From Chara braunii (lineage: Eukaryota > Streptophyta > Charophyceae > Charales > Characeae), in contig BFEA01000260.1 of NCBI GenBank assembly GCA_003427395.1, positions 989,203 to 1,019,827 of the forward strand: DNA of 30,625 nucleotides, given 5' to 3'. Both the position numbers and the translations under genes were made by a program. The first letter of the stretch is position 1, and each line of letters starts with the position of its first letter. Positions 19,661-28,797 of this stretch are shown piece by piece. The notes under the pieces were generated by a model. The model was given only the letters and a program-made list of their open reading frames with translations, made no database searches and was not told where the DNA came from.

Positions 19661-20722
19661 ATGGACCAGAAGCCAGGGGAATCAGTCAAGGCCTATCAGG
19701 CCCTGACGCTGCCCTTGATAACCGAAGCTAAGCAATGGTCAGATGCGGTGGCAGCTGCAGAGAAGAAAAAGGAGGAAGAGGCTGAGAAATTACATCTGCT
19801 GGCGGCAGAACAACAACGTCAGCACGACGAAGCAGCAGAGAGGGCTGCCGATGAGGAACGCAACATTCGGCGAGAGAAGGTATTCGGAGAGGAGAGAGCT
19901 ATACTCACAATGGCTGCGGAATGGCGGACAGAGGCAGAGACCGGTGAACTCAGTGACAGCGGACTCAAGATTTCGCTGTTGCTCTCCCACCTTACAGACC
20001 TCCTGGCAACGTGCATTGCATAACAGGAGGATATCCACTGCCTCGACGACGCGGTCAAGGACCACAAGGCATCGCTTGCACAAGTCAACAGCCGACTACA
20101 GCAGCTGGAGCAATGACCCGTTGCCGCCACTGGCGCCAGCTCCTCTAACCATACCGATCGCCTCCACACATTGGAGATCGACATCGGAACACTCATGGAC
20201 GGCGCACAGCTACAGCAAGCGGCAACTCAACAACTTGAGCAGCAGATCTGCGCAGCAGCCGCTGGCCCTAGCACGTCACCGCGCGAGAGCATTCTGAAGT
20301 TTGATGGCCAACCGATCTTCTGCGACGCCACAAAGATGGAGTCAATTCCATGGTTTCACAAGTTTCAGCTCAAGCTGGAGATCCACCAAACCGGAGACGC
20401 CAAACAACACGCGTACTTGTAGTCCAGATTGGGAGGCGCGTGCCAAGCTTGGCTGGACAATATGTTGTCCACGCACGGGGTCACGGTCTCCGACTTGCAC
20501 ACCAAGATCAGCTGGGCTGATCTGAAGGTTGAGTGGCACAAGCGGTTCCAAGTGGAGACACCCAAACTTCAAGCAATGGACAAATTGCAGAAGTTCTACC
20601 AGAACACGTTGCCAAGCGGAGATTGGGTAGCCGAGTACCAACGCTTGGGATCCACCCCGAAATTACCAATGGCATTCAAAGGCATTAAGCACTACTCCAT
20701 CACGAGGTCGTGTCCGACATAG
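19661..20722 (+). pseudogene. Element C Gag: N-terminal coiled coil and capsid
   Basis: The ATG at 19661 opens MDQKPGESVKAYQAL, followed by a Glu/Ala/Lys coiled-coil-like region (AAAEKKKEEEAEKLHLLAAE). The same frame continues to 20722 through three in-frame stops: TAA 20021, TGA 20114 and TAG 20420. Downstream lie a second coiled-coil part (SLAQVNSRLQQLEQ) and the capsid domain (LKFDGQP, GGACQAWLDNML, WADLKVEWHKRFQ, FYQNTLPSGDWVAEYQRL). TAA and TGA could come from CAA and CGA by C-to-T change. The frame is then lost at a 23-bp tandem duplication (20718-20763). The role is capsid assembly by family. Confidence 0.85.
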
Positions 20723-20763
20723 TCAAATGCTTTGAAGCAACATAGTCAAATGCTTTGAAGCAA
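20718..20763. repeat. Perfect 23-bp tandem duplication in gag C
   Basis: Two identical adjacent units, 20718-20740 and 20741-20763, begin CATAGTCAAATGC. As 23 is not a multiple of three, the duplication shifts the gag frame. Confidence 0.95.
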
Positions 20764-21214
20764 GTCGCTGAGACTCTCACCACGAGTACGGAGCTCTTCG
20801 ACAAGGCCGTGCAGATAATCATCACGAACACGGAGGCCAAGAACCTTGGCCGTTCGCCTGCAGCAGGCCCGAGCAGAGAACAGCATCGGTCGAAAGTGGT
20901 CGTGGTCGCGGTGGCAACGCCGACCAACCCTTCAAACGAGGCCGCGTTTGCCAACGAGGGAGACAAACTCGCAGCCGCCCGGGATGATGGCCGCCCCGGC
21001 AAAGGCCGAGGACACGGCAGATCGAAGACCAACACCCCTTCAAACCACGGGCCCGACACAGCAGCTCAAGCTCCTTGGGACCCACTACGGTCTCTCGGAA
21101 AGTGCACACAAAATACGCACGAGATTTCGATACTGTTTGCCGTGTAACAGCGACCCCCACGAGACGGTCGTCTGTCCTTTGAAAGCCAAAGGGAAAAAGC
21201 AGTCGGGAAATTGA
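20755..21214 (+). pseudogene. Element C Gag C terminus with zinc knuckle
   Basis: After the duplication the frame resumes with QVAETLTTSTELFDKAVQII, then a basic Gly/Arg-rich stretch (RPGKGRGHGRSKT). In the next frame comes a CCHC knuckle, CLPCNSDPHETVVC, fitting C-X2-C-X4-H-X4-C. A frameshift near 21060-21110 separates the two parts. It is followed by PLKAKGKKQSGN and TGA at 21212-21214. This is the nucleocapsid of C. Confidence 0.82.
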
Positions 21215-21392
21215 GCACCGCCGAGAGTGATGCGACAACACTCTCAATGCCTTCGGAACCGGTTGCTGCTCGAGCAACCTCCCTTAGTTCTGAGGCACAT
21301 CCGGAAGTCGTAGTCCTCCCATCCTATATTCTTATGAGGACTATGCTGCCCTGCTCGTACCTTCGCTGGGCGCTCATGCTCAAGAACAAGAC

Positions 21393-22719
21393 GTGTGTGC
21401 GGTATCTTCTCCATCCAGAAACGGCGACTTATCGTCTTCAAGTTGTTCTTCACGGGATTCGGTGAGCGAGTTCAACATAGAGGTATTGGACCCGCTCACG
21501 TTTGAGGATTTATCATGGCGTCCTCTCCCGATGCTTGTCGGGACCGCAATGCGCAGCACTATGCGCTCATCTTCACACCTTATCCTTTTATGCACCACCA
21601 ACTTCGTCGGCGGTTGACGAAGATGCGGTGGGGGACATCCTTGCGTTTGTTACCAGGGTGGCCCACGACTTTCGCACGCAGCGGTACGACGACAACAACG
21701 CACCGCTCCTCTACATCCGCATCCAAGTTGGGCAAGTGTCCTGCAGCGCTTTGCTGAATAGCGGCACGACTCGCAATTTCATGAGCCAGGCCTTTATTCA
21801 AAGGGTTGGCCTTGGCGCACAAGTTCGAAGGAAGGCAAATCCTACGGCGATAAAGTTGGCGAACGGACGGACGCAGCAACTTATTGACTGGTACATCGAG
21901 GCCGTACCAATATATTTCGCACCTCATGCATGTGAATCGGTGGCATTCAACGTCTTGGACTTCAATATCATTTGGGGGATGCCTTGGCTTGCGAGTGCGG
22001 ATCACACGGTCAACTTCCATCGGCGAACTCTTATCGTCCACGATGCCTTTGGCGCCGAGATGCCATGTACCATTCCTCTTCCAAACCCTTCGATCCAGTG
22101 CCAAGCTGTAACGGCCAAGTCGTTTCGGGCCGCTTGTGCTTATGAACAGCCCGACAAGATAGGCCTATGTTTTCTACGAACCGTCGTGCTAGTCGACTCT
22201 TCACCCACGGACTTGTCTTCGGACCCCCGTGTGGTGGGGTTGCTTGACGAGTTTGCCAACATCTTCAAATCACCTACCGGTGTGGTGCCGGATCAGCCGA
22301 TCTCTCAAGAGATCATTCTTGAGGCCGGTGTCGTGCCCCCAAAAGGTTGCATCTATCGCATGAGTGAGGAGCTCGTGGTCCTCCTCGCTCAACTGGATGA
22401 TTTGTTGGACAAGGGCTTGATCCGCCCTAGCAGCTCACCATACGGTGCACCGGTTCTCTTCCTACAAAAGAAGAACAAGGATCTACAATTCTGCATCGAC
22501 TACCTCAAGCTCAACATGCACACCGTCGAGAATGTGGGGCCTCTTCCTCGTATGGACGATCTTCTTGAGTGTTTGGGTGCCACAAAGTACTTTTCCAAGT
22601 TGGACTTGAAGACGAGCTATCATCAGATTTCGATATGCCCGAATGATCGCTACCAATCCGCATTCAAGACATGGTACGAGCATTTTGAGAGGGTGGTCAT
22701 GCCTTTCAAGTGGCAATGA
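21393..22719 (+). pseudogene. Element C retropepsin and reverse transcriptase N-terminal half
   Basis: After a Ser-rich linker, the protease active site reads ALLNSGTTRNFMS: the catalytic Asp of D-S-G is Asn (AAT at 21757-21759), a G-to-A change. The second block is FNVLDFNIIWGMPWL. RT follows with IYRMSEELVVLLAQLDDLL, GLIRPSSSPYGAPVLFLQKK, FCIDYLKLNMHTVEN, RMDDLLECLGATKYF and SKLDLKTSYHQIS (motif A Asp present). The frame ends at MPFKWQ. The FGLxNAPATF motif is missing, apparently by a deletion of about 30 bp between two CTTTC/CTTTCAA-like strings near 22703-22709. Confidence 0.9.
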
Positions 22720-23075
22720 CCAACGAGTTATGTTCGATGTTGGACCGGTTCGTGCTGGTCTACTTGGACGACATTCTCGTTTATAGCCGGACCTTGGAGG
22801 ATCGTCTTGAGCACCTTCGACAAGTGTTGGAAACGCTCCGCCACGCCAAGTACAAAGCCAACCATGACAAGTGCGAATTTGTCCAACAAGAGTTGGAACA
22901 CGTGGGCCATTTTGTCACACCGAAGGGCATCAGTCCGTTACGGAATAAGATTCAAGTCGTCCAAGAGTGGTCGGAGCCGCGTAATGTTACAAATGTCCAT
23001 TTGTTTCATGGCCTTGCTGGCTACTACCAACGTTTTATCAAAGGTTATTCGAAGATCGCGGCCAACTTGAGGATG
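22710..23075 (+). pseudogene. Element C reverse transcriptase C-terminal half
   Basis: The frame resumes with AMTNELCSMLDRFVLVYLDD (YLDD intact), HLRQVLETLRHAKYKAN, KCEFVQQELEHVGHFV, and the connection region GLAGYYQRFIKGYSKIAANL. A frameshift after this leads into the RNase H frame at about 23080. Confidence 0.9.
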
Positions 23076-23079
23076 TGTG

Positions 23080-23600
23080 AGGTTCATTTTTGGCCCTCAA
23101 AGCCCCTTTGTTATCCACGGAGGTCTTGCGGATCTACGATCGACCATTGCCAACACGCGTCACTACCGATGCGTCCAGTTATGGCATTGGTGCCATCCTC
23201 GAACAACACGATGGCGTGGATTGGCACCCAGTCGAATATTTCGGCAAGAAAGTGCCCGTCGTGCACTCAATCGACGATGCATGGAAGGAGCTACTAACCT
23301 TCATCCACACGCTCAAGCGATGGCAACATTTTCTTCTCGGTCGAAGTCAAGTCCGATGGATTACGGATAACAATCCGCTGGTCTTCTACAAGACCCAAGA
23401 CAAGATCAACAACACCATCGCCTGTTCGATGGCTTTCATCGACCAGTTTCACTTCTTTCCCGATCACATTCCCGAAAAATCGAACCATTTCGCGAATGCT
23501 CTCTCACGACGTCCGGATCATTCCAAGAAAGTCAAACCGACAAGTGCGCAAATTGTTCGTCTCCAAATCTGGTGCCATAGCACTATCGGATCCAAGTGGG
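23080..23600 (+). pseudogene. Element C RNase H
   Basis: The domain degrades the RNA of the RNA-DNA hybrid. It shows TTDASSYGIGAIL (first Asp), DDAWKELLTFIHTLKRW (the Glu region), WITDNNPLVFY (Asp) and NHFANALSRRP. In the last, the catalytic Asp of the family's ADALS is Asn (AAT 23495-23497), a G-to-A change also present in element D. The frame decays after KKVKPTSAQ. Confidence 0.88.
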
Positions 23601-24526
23601 CTATTTGCTCGTCCACTCGCTGGGGAAGGATCTTCTTTGCGTGCCAAGCGATCCACACTTACGTGCACGGCTTCTTGGTGAGTTCCACGACGCTCCCCCC
23701 ACCAAACATTTTGGAGTCAATCGTACGATTGGCCGACTTCACGAGCGCTTTTGGTGGCCCGGCCTTCTCGGCGACGTCATACACTATTGGGAGTCATGCG
23801 AGGTTTGCCTACGTTGCAAATCCCACGATCATCGTTCGTACGGCGAGTTGTGACCATTACCGGTCCCCTTGCGACAAAGGGAATCGATTGCCCTGGATAT
23901 CACCGGGTCGTTCCCCAAGCACAAGACCGGCGTGGATGGGATTCTCACGGTGATCGATCGACTCACCAAGTTTGCCATGCTTTTGCCTTGCCGCGATCAC
24001 GCCAAGGCATCGGAGTTGGCCGAGGTTCTTTACACAGGTTGGATTCGAACCAAGGGTTACCCCGAGGAAATCGTTTGCGACCGCGACACTCGGTTCATGT
24101 CCGATTTTTGGTTGGCGCTCATGAAACAATGAGGCTCATCTCTCAAGCAGAGTTCGGCTCGCCACCCTGGAACCGATGGCCACACGGAGAGGGCGCATCA
24201 GACCGCACAGGTTCTCCTTCGCACTCTAATCCGTCCCGACCAAAAGGATTGGGTCGAGCGGCTGCCGAATGTCGAGTTGGCAAACAATCGAGATGTCGCC
24301 CTTTGAGTTCGAGCATGGTTCGCCGGTCACTTCTCCGTTGGACACGATCATACCACGGGTGGCTGAAAGCGACGACCATCTTCTTTTCTTGCGTTGGATG
24401 CAAGAGCTACTTGTCAAGGCACGTGACAAGATGTCAAAGACGCAGCCACGCATGAGCCAACAGGCCAATCGTCAGTGTCTTCCTTATCCATTCCCCGCTG
24501 GCGACCTCGTATGGGCTCCGCCATAG
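23596..24526 (+). pseudogene. Element C integrase
   Basis: Three frames cover the domain. The first has LLGEFHDAPPTKHFG and CEVCLRCK, the HHCC zinc-binding region, with FWWP between. The second has SIALDITGSF (first Asp), GILTVIDRLTKFAMLLPC and IVCDRDTRFMSDFW (second Asp). After a stop at 24130-24132 and a shift comes PGTDGHTERAHQTAQ (Glu). A further piece reads MSPFEFEHGSPVTSPLD. The integrase is recognisable throughout but is broken by at least three lesions. Confidence 0.88.
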
Positions 24527-24925
24527 AGTTCAGCCTCAAACAAGATATCTCTCACAAGCTCCTCCCGAAATGGATGGGGCCCTGGCCGATCGTGGCACCC
24601 GCTGGGGATGCACCCGAAGGATCTTCCTTCGTCATTAAGGTGCCTGCCCAATTGCTCGTCCACCCGGTTGTCCATTGTTCCAAGTTGACTCCATTCACTC
24701 CTGCAGAACATGACGACTTTCTCGTGCAACAATCGCAATACCCACCCTCTATGGACGTTTTTCAAGAGGACGGTGACATCATCTCCCAACGACGCTACGA
24801 CAACAGGCCGACATAGTACTTAGTACATTTTTCCTACTGCAGCCATAAAGCTGACCGTTCGTTGACCCGTGCAGAACTTCAGGCAACAGCTCCCGACATT
24901 CTCACACGCTACAAACACAATTAAC
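24527..24925 (+). pseudogene. Element C integrase C terminus, chromodomain-like
   Basis: After a frameshift at 24520-24530 comes a GPY-type block (KLLPKWMGPWPIVAPAGD) and SFVIKVPAQLLVHPVVHCSK, then SMDVFQEDGDIISQRRYDNR. A TAG at 24814-24816 precedes the rest in the same frame: YLVHFSYCSHKADRSLTRAE and LQATAPDILTRY, ending near 24925. The layout matches the chromodomain-like tails of A and B. Confidence 0.8.
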
Positions 24926-25019
24926 AAGGCACGCCGGTACCTTCGGCTCCTCGTCGTACTCGAGTCCAAATTCCACCATGAGATCGTCACCTTCGCCCTC
25001 AACCTGGCTTGAGTTCATA

Positions 25020-25030
25020 AGGAGCGGGGG
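25020..25030 (+). other. Polypurine tract of element C
   Basis: AGGAGCGGGGGC stands directly before TGTTACATG, the start of the 3' LTR. Confidence 0.75.
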
Positions 25031-25495
25031 CTGTTACATGCTGCACCTGCACACAAGCCCCATTTCAGGGGCCCGTTGGTTGTTGAGGGGCCCCCAGGCC
25101 ACATGCCCATCCGACACGCGCCTTGGAGGCCCATAGGCCCATGGCGACCTTTAGGCCGCATGTTCGGTTTGAAGCAGCACTTATATATTTATTTGCCGTC
25201 CTATTTTTGTCTGTTCAGACGTCGTTTCGAACTTGCAGTCCCCAAGGCAAGGCCTTGCACTGGATACACCAGGAGGCAGGGCCAATCGGGGCCAGGTGCA
25301 CTTTGGCGCCCTGCTACATCAGCAGCACGGCTTGGACACCGGTAGGGGCCCCGACCGTGCTGCCCGTTTCAGGTCACGCTGCAGCACACCCAATAGGGCC
25401 CAGCGCTGAATATAGCTGGGCCACGGCCTGCGCATACACACAATTCAAGTAGCTCACTTCTAGCGACACACTGTTGGATTAGTGTTGCGCTGTTA
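25031..25495 (+). repeat. 3' LTR (5' portion) of element C; repeat P, right copy
   Basis: It begins TGTTACATGCTGCACC and matches 525-913. TTATATATTT at 25181-25190 is a candidate TATA box, in a stretch missing from the left copy. Homology with the left copy ends at GGATTAG (about 25480), where the inverted module Q begins, so either the LTR stops near here or it includes that module. Confidence 0.65.
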
Positions 25496-26169
25496 TGATC
25501 CTGGCCAATTTCGAGATACACATCCATCAGATAGTACAATGCCGTCCAATTGCAGAAAACAATGAATGAACTTGAGAGGAGAGAGAGGATTAGAAGAAGA
25601 AGAAGATGTACACCAGCACAAACAAATGACAAGGCTCTTCTTCTTCGCCCAACAATCTCCTCCTCCTTATCTCCCCCTTCTCTTATTCACACAAGAAATA
25701 ATAATACAATGTTGAATGGTTGATCCATAGGTCCACCATAGCCATGTCCGCCTCTCCCGCTCTTCACTCTCATAGGTCGGGGCTATGGTGGACTACTAGG
25801 CCTTGCCCAGATGCCCAAACGACAACCCAAAGCAGCTATGCCTGCTCTAGCTCAGGCTGCTATGCCCGACCTTGCCTCGAAGCTTGTTGGTGTAGCTCTC
25901 CCCAGTTGGGGACTCCCTGCTGCAGCGCCCACCAAGGTGATGAAGATGTCTTCCACCATAGCCACGTAAGTACCCCTGGCGCTCCTCCCCCTTCATGTGC
26001 TTCTTCCTCCTTCGTGTCCTTCTTCTTCCCCCAGCAGCGCTGCTCCAACCGGTGCTCCAACCAGTGTGTCACCAAACTTGCGACACCGAGAAAGAGGCTG
26101 GGCTCTTCGCACAACTGGGAGATATAACGGCCTGCTTGCCTCTTCGGGGGGTGACTTCCAGGCCGCTCG
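25491..26169 (-). repeat. Right arm of large inverted repeat (module Q)
   Basis: The arm is the reverse complement of 1095-1853. Homology ends at CAGGCCGCT (26169). In the left arm the next bases lead straight into the SPAG tail; here the sequence changes. Confidence 0.9.
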
Positions 26170-26228
26170 GCCTTCCAAGCAACCGATACCTCCTCCCTTT
26201 CGGAGGGAAACATCATTGCAAACTCTGA
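25735..26228 (+). pseudogene. Coding-like module with a 69-nt intron, right copy
   Basis: The plus-strand counterpart of 1049-1534. The intron 25966-26034 starts GTAAGTA and ends in a pyrimidine tract with CCCCCAG; it has the same length as the left copy. Upstream peptide: GLLGLAQMPKRQPKAAMPAL. Downstream the frame shifts once (CGACACCGAG), and conserved text resumes as EAGLFAQLGDITACLPLR, then GVTSRPL. After that it diverges from the left copy and stops at 26226-26228. The -1 donor base is C here instead of G, which may weaken splicing. I assign no function. Confidence 0.35.
26170..26216. other. Short unexplained junction between module Q and element D
   Basis: Forty-seven bases match neither the left arm nor a recognised LTR. 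They include CCTCCCTTTCGGAGG, a small hairpin. The true edge of element D could lie anywhere here. Confidence 0.4.
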
Positions 26229-26730
26229 TATTGTTCGTAGAGGCCCTAGACCCAAACTGGTTTGACTGGTATCTGCCTAGACCTAACCTACAACTACTGG
26301 GCCTCTAAAAATGTCACTTTTTTCTTTTGCTCGGCCTCCAATACCCGCACATCTACCCCTTCAAGGTGCGGAACCGGCCTACCCGCTACTTGAGTGTTTT
26401 TTCCTGCTGCAATCCCTCAATGTCACGGCCACAGGTAAGTACCGGCCCAGAGGGCCCAACGAACAAGCAAGTGCCCTTGCGGGCCACACATACACTCAAG
26501 CCAACCAGCACTCAGACAAGCACGGCCACACACAAACTCAAGCCAACCAGCACTCAGACAGGCACGGCCACACACACACTCAAGCCAACCAGCACTCAGA
26601 CAGACATGCAGTCCAGCAAGCGTGCACACACAGACTTAGTACCAGGCGGGAAACTCAGCAAGGCATCCAGTCTATGGGCAAAACTCAAATCAGTCGTGTG
26701 TTTCAGTCCATGTTAGGACGGGTCATCACA
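26217..26730 (-). repeat. 3' LTR of element D (lower end inferred)
   Basis: The upper end is clear: minus-strand TGTGATGACCCGTCC starts at 26730 after the PPT. The lower end is placed at TTTGCA (26217) because elements A and B also end in TTGCA. No second LTR is in the window to confirm it. It contains a 3 x 42-bp minisatellite. Plus-strand ORFs here are chance frames. Confidence 0.55.
26482..26607. repeat. 42-bp minisatellite, three units
   Basis: Units start GGCCACAC at 26482, 26524 and 26566 and are nearly identical, containing CAAGCCAACCAGCACTCAGA. A 42-bp unit keeps frame, which makes a repetitive plus-strand ORF, but nothing else suggests coding. Confidence 0.95.
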
Positions 26731-26745
26731 CTAACCCCCCTTAAG
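26731..26745 (-). other. Polypurine tract of element D
   Basis: The minus strand reads CTTAAGGGGGGTTAG directly before TGTGATGACC. Confidence 0.8.
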
Positions 26746-26770
26746 AGCGAGGTCCCTTCGAGCGAGTAAC

Positions 26771-28351
26771 TCATTCTGAGTCCTCGACAAACGCATCGTA
26801 AGCAAGCAAGGCAAAGAGGTTCCTCGAATACTCCCTCGCAGTAAGCCTTGCGGAGATCTTAGGAGCAGTGTTAGCTGCAATTTGTCGCTCGTAGGCTTTA
26901 ACAACGTGTGGTGCGCTGCGTAGCAGTTCCTGCTTGGAAATCCAGTATAGATCGTCCAATGGGTGATACATGAAGTGAACCTCGTACTATTTGTTGTGTC
27001 CCTTCCCTACGTGCTGTTTAATTCTGACTATCTCATGCCCGGCTTTGATTGCACAAGGGATCATGTCTTCGCGATAATCGAACGTCTTAGCGTCACGGTG
27101 GAGGTACAGTTTTGATGCATGGAGCACGGGGTATGTGCGCAGATGGGCTGGCACATCAACTACGTACGAAGGGCCAAAGTGGTCTTCTCCAATCTCATCC
27201 AAAACTTCCCACGGACCATAGTAGAGTGGGAGAAATTTGCGAGAGACTCCCGCTTCTTCTGAAAATTCAGGTATCTTGACCCAGACATAGCTTCCTACCT
27301 GAATATCCGACGGTCGGCGCCTTTTGTTTGCATGATGGATCATGGCGTGCTGTCGCTTGGTCATTGCTGCAATGGCACCTTTGAGCAAGCGATCATACTT
27401 GGCCCTGAAGCCAGGCCTGCCGGGTGTTAAGCCAGCTGGCTCTTCAGGGAATAGGTAGGAGAGCGGATTACGGATCTGCCAACCGTAATGCAACCTGTTG
27501 AGTGTTATGTCGGTGGCAGAATGGACGGAGTTGTTGTACAACCCCTTAACGAAATACAGCTCTTTGTCCCATGTTTCCTGATCCGGAATAATCAAGGCGC
27601 GGAGAAGTTGAAACACAGTCTAGTTGATCTCCTCAGCCAAACCATTGGCTTCGCGGTGTCGGCCAGATGTCATACACAGTCTGATCCCTTGTTGAGACGT
27701 GAAGTGCTTCCATTCAGTACTAATGAAGTGCGGATCCCGATCGCTAACAAGAATCTTCGAGGTTCCGAACTGGAGAATGTACTTATGTTGGAACTCACAG
27801 ATCACTAGTTATGTTGGAGCGTGAGGTGGCAAAGGAATTAGATTAAGGAACTTAGAGAATCGATCAACAATCACCATGACTTGTGAGTAACCGTTCAGAC
27901 TTACCTTTCCCAAGTCGGTGAAGTCGATGGAGACGGACTCCCTGGGACCTTCGGGAATGGGAAGGGGTGAGAGTAGCCCCATGGGCTTTTGTCTGCATGG
28001 TTTGATTCGTTGACAAACTTGACATTCAACCACGAACTTTTCAGCAGTCCGTTTCATGCCAGGCCAATCAAACTGACTCAGCAGATTTGCGTACATCTTT
28101 GCCATGCCGAAGTGTCCTCTCTGGCCATTGGCCAAATCCAAAAAATGCGTGCAGAGAGTCTCATGGTTGGGCACACACAAGCGGTCGTGGTTCTTGTAGC
28201 AACGATAAATCAGTCCTCCATATTCGTGAAAATCAGGCTGACTACTAGGATCAAACCGCAGCCGCTCAAGGATGGGACTAAGTTCCGAATCCTTGGTTGT
28301 ATGCTCTACGAGCTCCTCCTTCAGTTTCTTCCAAAGGTCGTAGGATTTCAC
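26771..28351 (-). pseudogene. Element D integrase with chromodomain-like tail
   Basis: One uninterrupted frame is broken only by three stops: TAA 27809-27811, TAG 27620-27622 and TAG 26987-26989. All can arise from CAA or CAG by C-to-T. The content in order: RLCVPNHETL, GQRGHFGMAKM and CQVCQRIK (HHCC region); VSIDFTDL (first Asp); ILVSDRDPHF (second Asp); SGRHREANGLAEE (Glu); LLRALIIPDQETWDKEL; FLPLYYGPWEVLDEIG (GPY-type); and HPLDDLYWISKQELLRSAPH at the chromodomain-like end. It closes with a Ser/Arg tail at 26771. It is the clearest stop-only coding region in the window. Confidence 0.92.
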
Positions 28352-28797
28352 AAAGGAGTCATGTACTCAGGGTGCCGAGACAATGCGTTAGCGACTCAAT
28401 TATAACAACCCTTTTTGTGTCTCAACTCAAAGTCAAAGATGTCACTCTCATGGAACTAGCGAATTAACGTAGGGGACAGGGTAGTTTGCTCCTTGATCCA
28501 CTTCAGAGTCTCATGATCTTATAACACTTTGAAGTGGCGTCCCAAAAGATAGTGCTTCCAATGATCCAACGCCATACGCAGAGCATAGAGCTCGCGCATG
28601 TAGGTGGAAGTGGCTACCTTTACGCTGGGCATGCATTTGCTGTAGAATTCGAGCGGCCGCAAGCCATCACCATCATCTTGCATCCGTAGTAACTACGAAT
28701 GTCAGTATGGGATCTGCAATGCGGAGTACTGGATAGCTTACCAAGACTTCTTTCAAAGCTTGAAAGACGTTCGTGCACGCGGTGTCCCAAGAACAAA
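28352..28797 (-). pseudogene. Element D RNase H
   Basis: Minus-strand text includes DTACTNVFQALKEVLVSYPV, TFVVTTDA (first Asp), VATSTYMRELYALRMALDHW (Glu) and KHYLLGRHFKVL, followed by a TAA, DHETLKWIKEQ, a TAG where Trp is expected, a TGA, and VANALSRHPEY. The final catalytic Asp (ADALS) is Asn (codon 28387-28389), as in element C. A frameshift near 28355 separates it from integrase. The stops fit C-to-T or G-to-A change. Confidence 0.85.

Larger units (their letters stand above)
18747..25495 (+). mobile_element. Ty3/Gypsy LTR retrotransposon C, plus strand
   Basis: The plus-strand order is leader, gag (CCHC), protease, RT, RNase H, integrase, chromodomain-like tail, PPT (25020-25030) and 3' LTR starting TGTTACATG at 25031. 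No LTR or clear PBS is seen directly upstream of the leader. The repeat at 525-913 matches the 3' LTR and is the best candidate for the 5' LTR, which would put element B inside C. The true left boundary is therefore unresolved. Many stops and frameshifts make it non-functional. Its Gag, with an AWLDNML-type capsid, is unlike those of A and B, so C belongs to a different lineage. Confidence 0.82.

Noticed and set aside
20700-21277. Minus-strand ORFs of 119 and 151 aa
   Set aside because: Antisense to the Gag and zinc-knuckle region of element C.
23751-24455. 234-aa plus-strand ORF
   Set aside because: Out of frame with the integrase motifs, which are clear in the neighbouring frames.
26482-26607. 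Regular repeats considered as a CRISPR-like array
   Set aside because: Units are contiguous without unique spacers, and the context is eukaryotic.
26311-26769. Repetitive 152-aa ORF with 14-residue repeats
   Set aside because: Created by the 42-bp minisatellite in LTR D; no start context or homology beyond the repeat.
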